Assembly (NCBI GenBank): GCA_945861065.1
Contig: CAMASI010000033.1
Location: forward strand, 1-41,361
DNA length: 41,361 nucleotides
Origin: Klebsiella pneumoniae
GTDB lineage: Bacteria; Myxococcota_A; UBA796; GCA-2862545
Direction: 5' to 3'
Numbering within the stretch: the first letter of the stretch is position 1; each line of letters opens with the position of its first letter. The position numbers and the translations under genes are program-made. Positions 23,833-31,915 of this stretch are shown here, piece after piece. The notes under the pieces are model-generated. The model was given only the letters and a program-made list of their open reading frames with translations, had not been told where the DNA came from and ran no database searches.

Positions 23833-24760
23833 GGGGTGCCTCGGGGTCGCGAGCCACGTGGCGTAACATCCGGGGGATTTTCCCGCGAACGGCGTCGGCG
23901 TAGAGGCTTTGCACGCGAAGCGTGACGGGACCTGGTTTGCCGATGCCAATCGTTCGGCGGTCGAGTTCGCGGACGGGCGTGATTTCGGCTGCCGTGCCGC
24001 TCAAGAAAACCTCGTCCGCACAGTACAACGCGTCGCGACCGAACGGGCGTTCTACAACGGGGATGCCCTCGTCTGCGAGCAGTTCGAGCACGGTTGCGCG
24101 TGTCAGGCCGGGCAACGCGTTGGTGAGCGGGGGCGTGGAAACGACGCCGTCGGCCACCAAGAACACGTTTTCACCCGTACCCTCCGCGACGAGGCCCTGA
24201 CTGTCGAGCATGAGCGCTTCGTCGTAGCCATCATCGTTGGCTTCGTAGCGGGACAAAATGCTGTTCACGTAGTGACCTACCACCTTGGCACGCGGAAGTG
24301 CCGCATTGGGGTGGTGTCGGACGAAGGTGCTGGTCTTGAGTCGGATGCCGTTGGCAAGCCCGTCCTCCCCCATGTAGGCGCCCCAGTTCCATGCGGCGAC
24401 GACGACGTGGACAGGATTGTTGCGCGCGCCCAGGCCCATGGCGCGCATGCCGAGAAACACCAGTGGGCGCAGGTACGCCTCGGTCATGCGGTTGGCCCGA
24501 AGCACCGCGTGGTGCGCAGCCTCCAACGCGTCGAGCGAGATGGGAAGCGGCGTGCGCAACATGTGCATCGTCCGTTCGAGACGCACGAGGTGGTCGCGAA
24601 GCCGCCAAACACCATGGCGGCCGTCGGGTTGTTCGTAGGCGCGAATGCCCTCGAATCCCCCCAGCCCATAGTGCAACGTATGCGACAGCACGTGGACCTG
24701 GGCCTCGGCGAAAGGCACCAATCGGCCGTCGAACCAGATTTGATCGGACTCGATGCCCAT
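23825..24760 (-). CDS. ilvE: branched-chain amino acid aminotransferase
   Basis: This 311-residue protein matches IlvE in length and motifs: IWFDGRLVPF at the start, HTLHYGLGGFEGIRAY (phosphate/substrate loop), RAKVVGHYVNS with the PLP lysine K159, and EGTGENVFLV. The fold IV aminotransferase reversibly moves the amino group between glutamate and the branched-chain 2-oxo acids, the last step of Val, Leu and Ile synthesis. The start is ATG at 24760. It is the first gene of a tight seven-gene operon that also encodes a LeuCD-like dehydratase. Confidence 0.95.
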   Translation of the reverse strand: MGIESDQIWFDGRLVPFAEAQVHVLSHTLHYGLGGFEGIRAYEQPDGRHGVWRLRDHLVRLERTMHMLRTPLPISLDALEAAHHAVLRANRMTEAYLRPLVFLGMRAMGLGARNNPVHVVVAAWNWGAYMGEDGLANGIRLKTSTFVRHHPNAALPRAKVVGHYVNSILSRYEANDDGYDEALMLDSQGLVAEGTGENVFLVADGVVSTPPLTNALPGLTRATVLELLADEGIPVVERPFGRDALYCADEVFLSGTAAEITPVRELDRRTIGIGKPGPVTLRVQSLYADAVRGKIPRMLRHVARDPEAPRG

Positions 24761-24841
24761 CAGGCACTCCGCTCGGGGCCGTCGCGTCTATGGCGGCGCC
24801 GGTCCGGTTGCGACAGGCTAGGAGCCTTGAGGGAGACTTCG

Positions 24842-25705
24842 GTGGTGTTGTGGCTGTTCCTGTGGACGGGTTGTGGGTCGAGCTGGCGCCTCCGAGAGGG
24901 CGAGAAGCTTGCGATTGGCTGCCCCACGCGCGACTTGTGGCAGGATTCGGACGCCGATGGTTGGGGAGATCCGGATGTGACGCCGCAACCTCTGTGTGCG
25001 CCCGACGCCGTGTTGGGCTTCACCGCGGAGGTCGGCCTGGATTGTGACGACGACGACCCGGAAGTCACCGGCCGGGTAGGATCGTTGTGCCCAGAAGACC
25101 TGGCTGCTGGCGAGCCGGCGGGAACACTCGGCTTGGAGTGGGGCGGGGTCGAATACGTGGCGGCGTGGGGGCCCGAGCTCGACACCTCCGACGCAGTGGC
25201 GGCCGCGGTCGCGTGCGCGGCGTGGGCCGGTCCAGCGGCGTTGGAGCCGGCCGAGGGCTTGGTCGCTTTTGCCGCCGCCATCGACGTCGAGACGGTCACG
25301 GCGCGATTGTCGGTTGCCGTGGGTGCGGGGCGCGTATTCGCCGGATGGATCGACGCCGGCTGGGAGGGTGCAGTTGACGACGGCGTGTGGAGTTGGGTCG
25401 GTCTCGGCGACGACGGCTTGTTGGGGGGCGATACGCTTCCCTGGTGTGGTGAAATCCCCGAAGCTGTAGACGCCTGGCCGGAACTGAACGCGGCCGATCC
25501 GGAGCATCGCGCTGCGATGGAAGAGGAGTTGTCGGGCTTACGGCTTTCGCTCAACCTCGATGCCCTTGGAGGGTTCTGTGTTGGTTTGCCCGTTGAGGCA
25601 GGAGATGGCGTCACGGATGCCAGCTATGGCCCCTGGCAGGCGCATCCGGTGTGTGCACGCGCCCGTCCGGATCCGGCCCTGTGGTCTATGACTGGGGCTC
25701 GCTGA
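24842..25705 (+). CDS. exported lipoprotein with metal-binding segment and C-type-lectin-like domain
   Basis: The 287-residue protein starts VVLWLFLWTGCGSS, a very short signal with a lipobox-like LWTGC at residue 11. GTG 24842 is preceded by GAGGGAG (24829-24835). Residues ~25-75 carry a Cys/Asp-rich MopE-type repeat (QDSDADGWGDPDV; DCDDDDPEVTG), likely Ca2+-binding. The following ~200 residues have the shape of a C-type lectin-like domain (an Ala/Cys helix ending CAAWAG, then GWIDAGWEG, VWSWVGLG, LPWCGEIP), an inference from spacing only. It overlaps the MopE/FG-GAP gene by 1 bp (TGATG), so the two are probably cotranslated and may share a surface role. Confidence 0.65.
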   Translation: MVLWLFLWTGCGSSWRLREGEKLAIGCPTRDLWQDSDADGWGDPDVTPQPLCAPDAVLGFTAEVGLDCDDDDPEVTGRVGSLCPEDLAAGEPAGTLGLEWGGVEYVAAWGPELDTSDAVAAAVACAAWAGPAALEPAEGLVAFAAAIDVETVTARLSVAVGAGRVFAGWIDAGWEGAVDDGVWSWVGLGDDGLLGGDTLPWCGEIPEAVDAWPELNAADPEHRAAMEEELSGLRLSLNLDALGGFCVGLPVEAGDGVTDASYGPWQAHPVCARARPDPALWSMTGAR

Positions 25706-27396
25706 TGTGGTGGTGGATCGCCTGCATTCCGCCTTTGGGACCGTTCGTGGCTGCGGACCCAGCGCACGATTTCGATGGCGACGGTGTGCACGAGTTGGAC
25801 GGTGACTGCGACGACACCGATGCGGCAATTGGCCCCAGTGCTACCGATTTGTGCGGTGACACCATCGATCAAGATTGCGACGGCAGCGACCTGGCCTGCA
25901 CCGGCGTGGTCACGGAAGAGACCGGGTCCTTTGAGGAAGACGACGACCTCGACGACGATGGCTACGCCCCACCTGAAGACTGCAACGACGCGGACGGACA
26001 GATCCACCCCCAACACGTGGAGGTCTGCGCTGACGGGATTGACCAGGACTGTGACGAGGTGGACCCGGTGTGCAACCTGGTCGGCGAGATTGACCCCGAT
26101 GTCGAATATTATGAGGTGTTTCAGCAGGGTTGGCCGCTGTGGAGCGCCGGTGACCAGGATGGAGATGGGTTGCCGGAAATCATCGTCGGAAACATCTCCG
26201 ATCACAGCTTGGTGCTTATCGATTATTCTCCTACAGGTTTCGGTACGCTAACTGACTTCGCGGGGTATTATTCCGACGGTACATACAGCGCCATCGGCGC
26301 AGCGGCCCTGGGGGCTTTCGACCTCACGGGGGATGGCATTCACGACGTAGCCGTGGGGGCGCCGTTTGGATTCGAAGGTACCAATGACGGCGTAATTTGG
26401 ATTTTTCCGGGACCCGTTTCCGGGCCTATTCAGCCGACCAGTGTGGTGCCGACAGGAACCGTGACGCACTACGGAAAGCCCGACGAGCGATATGGCGCCG
26501 TGGTCGAAACGACGGACTTCGATGGGGACGGCGAACTCGACCTTCTCGGCGTTGCAGATGCTGCGAGCCACGGTGCCGTCTATGTGTCCTTTGGTCCGCT
26601 TCCCGGCTATACCCACGTAGCCGATCCGGCAGTGCGTTCCGCCGTATTCACCCGGTATGATGAACCTGCGGCCTACGAGGAAATCGGGGAGGACCTGGTG
26701 GTGGGCGACTTCGACGTCGACGGCGTCGGCGACATTGCGTTTAGCAGCTTGGGAGACGTGACCGCCGCAAGCATGGTGTGGTGTGTGTACGGCACGGACC
26801 CTGCTTTCTTTGGTGAAGTCCGCACAACCTCGGTTCCGGATACGATTACGACGAGACTTGGGGGTGAGCCGTACCAATCCCCCACGTTGGCGGTGGGCGA
26901 TGTGTCGGGAGACGGCGCCGACGACCTCATCATCGGGTTGCCTAGCGACGGTGAAGGGGGCCTGGTGACGGGCGATCCAGCCGAAGAGGGCGTGGTCCTG
27001 GTGTTCAACGGCCCGGTGCTCGGCGAGCTGACCGCCTGGGAGATGGCGGAAACGCGCTTCGTGGGTGGGGAGGTGGACGCCCGCTTCGGTGCTTCCGTTG
27101 CTGTGGTGGACTCAGACTCGGACTCCGTAGGTGAGGTTGTCGTGGGCAGCCCCGGCGAGGACAACACGTTTCCCGACGATGGGGCCGTGTACCTGCTCAA
27201 TGCCGCATCGGGAGCGACCTCACATGTTGCGCTGGGGGACTGGCGGGCACGCGCGACCGGTTCAGAAGGTGAACACCAGTTGGGAACTGCTGTGACCGCA
27301 CCCGGTGACGTAGACGGCGACGGCCACGACGATTTCGCAGCCGGGATGATCGGCACGGGCGGTGTGTGGTTGTTCTTGGGCGGTCCCGATCGCTAA
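25705..27396 (+). CDS. MopE-type metal-binding protein with FG-GAP beta-propeller
   Basis: From ATG 25705 the protein has 563 residues. A short hydrophobic start (MWWWIACIPP) precedes two MopE-type Cys/Asp motifs (DGDCDDTD...CGDTIDQDCDG and EDCNDAD...CADGIDQDCD; residues ~22-65 and ~88-128), known from copper- and calcium-binding MopE proteins. At least seven FG-GAP-type repeats follow (GDQDGDGLPEIIVGN, DLTGDGIHDVAVGAP, FDGDGELDLLG, FDVDGVGDIAFSS, VSGDGADDLIIGLP, VGEVVVGSPGE, VDGDGHDDFAAG), forming an integrin-alpha-like propeller with Ca2+-binding loops. It is probably cell-surface or periplasmic. It overlaps ctaA by 1 bp (TAATG). Confidence 0.88.
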   Translation: MWWWIACIPPLGPFVAADPAHDFDGDGVHELDGDCDDTDAAIGPSATDLCGDTIDQDCDGSDLACTGVVTEETGSFEEDDDLDDDGYAPPEDCNDADGQIHPQHVEVCADGIDQDCDEVDPVCNLVGEIDPDVEYYEVFQQGWPLWSAGDQDGDGLPEIIVGNISDHSLVLIDYSPTGFGTLTDFAGYYSDGTYSAIGAAALGAFDLTGDGIHDVAVGAPFGFEGTNDGVIWIFPGPVSGPIQPTSVVPTGTVTHYGKPDERYGAVVETTDFDGDGELDLLGVADAASHGAVYVSFGPLPGYTHVADPAVRSAVFTRYDEPAAYEEIGEDLVVGDFDVDGVGDIAFSSLGDVTAASMVWCVYGTDPAFFGEVRTTSVPDTITTRLGGEPYQSPTLAVGDVSGDGADDLIIGLPSDGEGGLVTGDPAEEGVVLVFNGPVLGELTAWEMAETRFVGGEVDARFGASVAVVDSDSDSVGEVVVGSPGEDNTFPDDGAVYLLNAASGATSHVALGDWRARATGSEGEHQLGTAVTAPGDVDGDGHDDFAAGMIGTGGVWLFLGGPDR

Positions 27397-28286
27397 TGGA
27401 CCGCGGATTGACCGGTTTGAGCCGCGCAGCGACTGGCTTGGTCGTGGCGACGTGGCTGCTCTTGGTGGTAGGCGCCTCCGTTCGGGTGAATGGTGCTGGG
27501 CTCGCTTGCCCTGATTGGCCCCTGTGTTTCGGACAGGTCGTGCCGACGATCGATTTGGGCGTGGCCTTTGAGTTTGGGCATCGGGTGTATGCGGGTGCCA
27601 TCAGCCTCGGTTTCTTGGCATTGGCCGGTTGGGTTTGGCGGCTTCGTTCGCAGCTGCCCACTTGGTTGCCGGCGGCGGTGGGGATGGCCGGGCTGGTGCT
27701 CGTTACGCAGGTCGTGTTGGGTGGGCTGACCGTGTTGCAGTTGCTCGCCGAATGGACCGTGGCGAGCCATCTGCTCGTCGGCAACTTGTTTCTCTCCGCC
27801 CTGAGTGTGATTGCGCTGTCGATTCGCGACGGCAACGGCCCGCGGGCCCGTCTGGGCTGGGGCCGCAGGCTGGTGCTGTTGACGCCGATTTTTCTGATTC
27901 CGCTTCAGCTCGTCATCGGCGGGTTCGTGTCCAGCAGTGGGGCGGGCCTGGTCTGCGGCACGTTTCCGTCTTGTGGCGGCGGCGCCTGGTTCCCGTCCTT
28001 CGACGGGCTGTTGGGGTTGCAGGTGACGCACCGACTGGTCGCGTGGTTGTTGTTGGGGTCCGCGATCCTGGCAATGGTGGCAGGGTGGAGGGAACCAATC
28101 GTTGCGGGGGCTGCGCGTTTGTTGGCCCTTGCGGTGGCGCTTCAGGGCGTGTTGGGTGCCGCCAATGTGCTGCTCCGCTTGCCCGCCGAGGTCACGCTTC
28201 TTCACACGGCCGGCGCCGGATTCGTAGTCTTGACGGGGACTGCGCTCGCGTGGAAAGTTGCGAGGTCGCTTCTGCCCGGTCAATAG
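27396..28286 (+). CDS. ctaA: heme A synthase (CtaA/COX15)
   Basis: This 296-residue protein has eight membrane helices and converts heme O to heme A for cytochrome c oxidase. Diagnostic points are the N-terminal SRAATGLVVATWLLLVVGASVR, the cysteine pairs in the external loops (GLACPDWPLCFG and GLVCGTFPSCGGG), and heme-ligating histidines in FEFGHRVYAG, VASHLLVG, QVTHRLVAW and LLHTAGAG. The start is ATG 27396, overlapping the MopE/FG-GAP stop as TAATG. ctaB follows after 20 bp. Confidence 0.93.
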   Translation: MDRGLTGLSRAATGLVVATWLLLVVGASVRVNGAGLACPDWPLCFGQVVPTIDLGVAFEFGHRVYAGAISLGFLALAGWVWRLRSQLPTWLPAAVGMAGLVLVTQVVLGGLTVLQLLAEWTVASHLLVGNLFLSALSVIALSIRDGNGPRARLGWGRRLVLLTPIFLIPLQLVIGGFVSSSGAGLVCGTFPSCGGGAWFPSFDGLLGLQVTHRLVAWLLLGSAILAMVAGWREPIVAGAARLLALAVALQGVLGAANVLLRLPAEVTLLHTAGAGFVVLTGTALAWKVARSLLPGQ

Positions 28287-28306
28287 GGCGACCCTCGGGT
28301 CGGTGC

Positions 28307-29227
28307 ATGGGTGTGATCGACGTCATCGTTGCTCCCGCGGTTCCCCGCCCTTCGGCGGTGGAGATGGTCCGCCTTCTCGTCGAGATCGCGAGGCCGCGTG
28401 TGTTGGGTCTGGTCGTCTTCACCGGGTTGCCTGCTTTGTTGCTCGGCGCGCAGTCGCCGCCGGACGTCGGATTGGCGGCGTGGGTGTTGTTTGGGACCGG
28501 GCTTGCCGGGGTTTCGAGCAGTGCGTTCAACGCGTGGTGGGAGCGTGACGCGGACGCGCGCATGGCACGGACGCGGAACCGACCGTTGCCAGCGTCCTCC
28601 CTCGTGCCGTCTACGGTGCTTGCTTATGCCGTGGTTACGGGTGTGTTGGGCGTGCTCCTGTTGGGTGCGGTTGGCGGCGTGGCGGCAGCGGGAATCGGCG
28701 CGGGGACGATTGCGTTCTACGTCGGCGTGTACACGATCTGGCTCAAACCCCGCACGCCCCAGAATATCGTCATCGGTGGGGCGGCAGGGGCAACGGCGCC
28801 GCTGATCGCGTCGGCTGCGGTGCATGGGACCGTCACGACAGGTGCGTGGATATTGTTCCTGATCATTTTCTTGTGGACGCCGCCCCATTTTTGGGGAATC
28901 GCGTTGCACCGGAAACGGGAATACGAAGCGGCAGGATTCCCGATGATGCCTTCCGTGGTCGGAGACCAGGGCACCCGTTGGCGTTCGTTGGCCTATTCGC
29001 TCGTATTGGTTCCGGTCACGCTGCTACCGGCTTGGTCAGGCGACCTGACTTGGGGCTACGCAGCCGCGGCCGCGCTGCTCGGTGCGGGCTTCGTCGGCAT
29101 GGTGGTACGTTCGCTGGTTCGGCGCGACACTCGCGTGGATTATGGGGTCTTCAAGGGGTCAGTGGTCTATTTGGGCCTGCTATTCCTGGCGATGATTGGG
29201 GATTTGGCCGTCCAGATTCTTGGGTAA
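28307..29227 (+). CDS. ctaB: protoheme IX farnesyltransferase (CtaB/CyoE)
   Basis: The 306-residue, multi-helix UbiA-superfamily enzyme farnesylates protoheme to heme O, the substrate of CtaA. It has the first Asp-rich site NAWWERDADARMARTRNRPL (CtaB form of NxxxD), a later region at WLKPRTPQNIVIGG, and the family motif LWTPPHFWGIAL. The start ATG 28307 lies 20 bp after ctaA. The stop is 2 bp from that of the convergent lipoprotein gene, leaving no room for a hairpin terminator. Confidence 0.95.
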   Translation: MGVIDVIVAPAVPRPSAVEMVRLLVEIARPRVLGLVVFTGLPALLLGAQSPPDVGLAAWVLFGTGLAGVSSSAFNAWWERDADARMARTRNRPLPASSLVPSTVLAYAVVTGVLGVLLLGAVGGVAAAGIGAGTIAFYVGVYTIWLKPRTPQNIVIGGAAGATAPLIASAAVHGTVTTGAWILFLIIFLWTPPHFWGIALHRKREYEAAGFPMMPSVVGDQGTRWRSLAYSLVLVPVTLLPAWSGDLTWGYAAAAALLGAGFVGMVVRSLVRRDTRVDYGVFKGSVVYLGLLFLAMIGDLAVQILG

Positions 29228-29229
29228 GC

Positions 29230-31227
29230 CTACATTGGCCCGCTGACCCAAACCGCGCCCGTCGCCGCCCACTCGCCCTCCGCAGACCATCCGCACAACA
29301 CCACCCAACCGCTGACCAACGTGATCGCAAATGCGCCCGAATCGTCGTCAGACGTGGGCGTCCATTCCGACAACACCGCCCCACCCGTTCCGATCAGGGC
29401 CAACGAATCAAAGCCGGCGGCGCCACCAGCCGTCCATTGCACGAGGCGCGGGCTGTCTCGAAAGGGGCGCTCCGGCAGCACGTCTCCGGGTACCGCGCCG
29501 TCCACATTCAACGTCAGCAGAGGCCCAGTTCCGGCGGACACGTCGCCCCGGTACAATGCCGACTCCACATCCACGGCACCGATTCGTTGTGGGTCGTCCA
29601 CCGGCACCCAAACGACAGGACCGGCCGGCACAAGCTGTGCGCCCGCATCGAGCCAACTCGTCCAGTTGACCCACGCGGCTGGTCCTTCCGCAAAGGGCGC
29701 TGGCAAGAATACGAGGTCGGGCGGCTCCGTCCAAGCGATGGGCGGCGCATCGAGCAAAGCCGCGTCCACGGCGACGAGGCGCGAACCACCGACGCCGCCG
29801 CGCGCAGAGACCAGCACGTGGTCGAGGTCGCTATCCCCAACGTCGATGGCGCCATGCCCGGGCTGGTTGGCGTCCGCGGTCCATGGCCAGGAAACGACCG
29901 ATCCGCCTACCACCGTAGTGACGCTGCCGTTTCGAGCCGCAATTCGAGGCCAACCCGCGAGGTGGCTGTTGGTGGTCGCTACCTCATCCTCGGGGCTGAA
30001 CACGGCGTAGTCAAAACCGGCGCCGACTGCGCTCCGCCCCGACGTGAGGTTGGTGCCTTGAAAGCTTCGCCCACGATCGGCTGGCCAGACGAGGGCGGCG
30101 GCCACGTGGTTTCCCAGGGAAAACCTGGGCGGCAAACGCACGAGAAGGCTGTCGTTTTCGTCGTTGCCCAACTCGACGGACACGACGGTTGGCACCACTG
30201 CGGGTCCTGCCGAAACGTCGAGCGAATGCACACCGGCACCCAAGGTCAGCGTCGCGCCTTCGGAAGGCACGAGGACTTCGAGCGCACGGCTGTCGGCCGC
30301 CGTCCACAACACCCGAACGGAACGGGGCGCTGCGGACCCGAAATCGAAGCTGAGCTTTACGCTGGCCGAGGCCCCCACAGGCAGTTCGAGGTCGATTCCG
30401 GGGTCTGCGGTCGCCGACGGTGCGCGCCCGGTTGCTTCTGCGCGAACGGTGGCTGTCTTATCGGGCACCCACCCGTCAAACAGATGATTGACAACGGGCA
30501 GACGCCCGACGCGGGCCCCCGCCGCGTCCATTCCCACCACCTCGTCTGCGTTCAACGCGCGCCCGGCAATATGAACGTCCCCAAGAAGGGAAGCCGCCGC
30601 CGAGTCCCCGACGAAGATTCGGGTGACTCCGCCGAGTCTCAGCGCGCCACCGAGGTCCGCCACCAGGGTCCCGTCGTGGCGATACCCGGCCGCTGGATGC
30701 CACAACTGGTCGCCGAGTCGCTCGAAATCCCCGGACGCGTGCAACCAAAGGCCGTCGGCGTCGTCGAGCTGCAGCCAGTCGCTGTCGGGTTCAATCCGCC
30801 AGGTCACCGATCGACGGTTGCCGACACCGTTCGCAGGCGCGTCAAGCAGCGATTGCACCGTGCCTTCCAGCGTCACGCCGTCGGGGTGGACCGTCCAGCT
30901 GTCGACCTGCAACGCACCGCCGTCCACAAGCGGGGCGACTTCATGCAGCCGGTCCGAAGCGCCCCACGGTGCAGCATCGATGAGGGTGCCGCCGCTCGCG
31001 CCCACCAAGGTAAGGCTGTTTTCCGGATTGCGGATCACGGCGACGAATCGGCTATTCGCCAGCCACAGGTCGCCAGGACTCCCTTCGCCACCGGCTACCG
31101 CCATGTCTGTACAAGCGACCTCGGTGACGAGAACTGTGCCCTCCGGTGGCGTCTCCGGAAGGCAGGCCTCCACGGGCTCGTCGGCGGGCACCGTACAGCC
31201 CAGCATCCACACGATCGACCCCACCAT
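29230..31227 (-). CDS. large lipoprotein, possibly degenerate PHP/CehA-McbA-like
   Basis: This 665-residue protein starts MVGSIVWMLGCTVPAD, a very short signal with lipobox-like WMLGC at residue 11; there is no earlier start. The sequence is beta-rich with a GDLWLANSRFVAVIR...GGTLIDAAPWGASD segment (~50-90) that recalls the N-domain of myxobacterial CehA/McbA-type PHP metallohydrolases. Further on, AVFSPEDEVATTNSHLAGWPR (~400) sits where a PHP TDH site would be, but the metal ligands are mostly absent. I infer an inactive or structural relative on the periplasmic face. Family assignment is weak. Confidence 0.6.
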   Translation of the reverse strand: MVGSIVWMLGCTVPADEPVEACLPETPPEGTVLVTEVACTDMAVAGGEGSPGDLWLANSRFVAVIRNPENSLTLVGASGGTLIDAAPWGASDRLHEVAPLVDGGALQVDSWTVHPDGVTLEGTVQSLLDAPANGVGNRRSVTWRIEPDSDWLQLDDADGLWLHASGDFERLGDQLWHPAAGYRHDGTLVADLGGALRLGGVTRIFVGDSAAASLLGDVHIAGRALNADEVVGMDAAGARVGRLPVVNHLFDGWVPDKTATVRAEATGRAPSATADPGIDLELPVGASASVKLSFDFGSAAPRSVRVLWTAADSRALEVLVPSEGATLTLGAGVHSLDVSAGPAVVPTVVSVELGNDENDSLLVRLPPRFSLGNHVAAALVWPADRGRSFQGTNLTSGRSAVGAGFDYAVFSPEDEVATTNSHLAGWPRIAARNGSVTTVVGGSVVSWPWTADANQPGHGAIDVGDSDLDHVLVSARGGVGGSRLVAVDAALLDAPPIAWTEPPDLVFLPAPFAEGPAAWVNWTSWLDAGAQLVPAGPVVWVPVDDPQRIGAVDVESALYRGDVSAGTGPLLTLNVDGAVPGDVLPERPFRDSPRLVQWTAGGAAGFDSLALIGTGGAVLSEWTPTSDDDSGAFAITLVSGWVVLCGWSAEGEWAATGAVWVSGPM

Positions 31228-31915
31228 GGGTCCGCGCTATCCCGCTGACGTGAGCACCATCCCACGCGAGCGCCGTATAAGGGTGACGGAGCTGTACCGA
31301 TCGATTCAGGGGGAGTCCACGCATGCGGGCAAACCCTGTGTGTTCGTGCGCCTCACGGGCTGTCCGCTGCGTTGTACGTGGTGCGACAGTGCGTTTACCT
31401 TTAGCGGCGGGACCGTGCGCGATCTCGACGAGGTCGTCGCAGAGGCCAGTGCGTTCGGCATACACACGGTCGAGGTCACGGGCGGCGAGCCGTTGGCGCA
31501 ACCGAATGCCATCGTATTGATGGAAAAGTTGCTGGAACGCGGGCACGACGTATTGTTGGAGACCAGCGGTGCGTTGTCGATTGCGGACGTTCCTGAGCGC
31601 GTATTCGTGATTCTTGACTTCAAGGCGCCGGATTCGGGAGAAGAAGCTCGGAATCATTGGGAAAATGTTGGATTGTTGCGGCCGCACCACGAGGTGAAAT
31701 TCGTGCTCGCGTCGCGTCGCGACTACGACTGGGCGGTGGACGTCACTGTGGCGCATGACCTCGCGTCACGGTGTGCAGCGGTGCTTTTTTCGCCCGCATG
31801 GGGCACGCTCGCGCCGTCCGATTTGGTCGAGTGGATGCTCGAAGACGGTGTTCCCGCGCGGCTCGGGCTACAGTTGCACAAAGTGGTGTGGGACCCTGTG
31901 GCCCGAGGGGTATAG
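31226..31915 (+). CDS. queE: 7-carboxy-7-deazaguanine synthase (QueE), radical SAM
   Basis: Counting from ATG 31226 the protein has 229 residues, with YRSIQGEST (substrate entry), the radical-SAM cluster CPLRCTWC (C46, C50, C53; CX3CX2C), VEVTGGEPL (SAM site) and VILDFKAPDS (Mg/substrate loop). QueE makes CDG from CPH4 in queuosine/preQ0 synthesis. The first ATG sits in the CATG shared with the divergent lipoprotein start; GTG at 31250 or 31283 may be the true start, leaving room for promoters. Sister que genes are not in the window. An FHA-protein gene follows immediately. Confidence 0.93.
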   Translation: MGPRYPADVSTIPRERRIRVTELYRSIQGESTHAGKPCVFVRLTGCPLRCTWCDSAFTFSGGTVRDLDEVVAEASAFGIHTVEVTGGEPLAQPNAIVLMEKLLERGHDVLLETSGALSIADVPERVFVILDFKAPDSGEEARNHWENVGLLRPHHEVKFVLASRRDYDWAVDVTVAHDLASRCAAVLFSPAWGTLAPSDLVEWMLEDGVPARLGLQLHKVVWDPVARGV

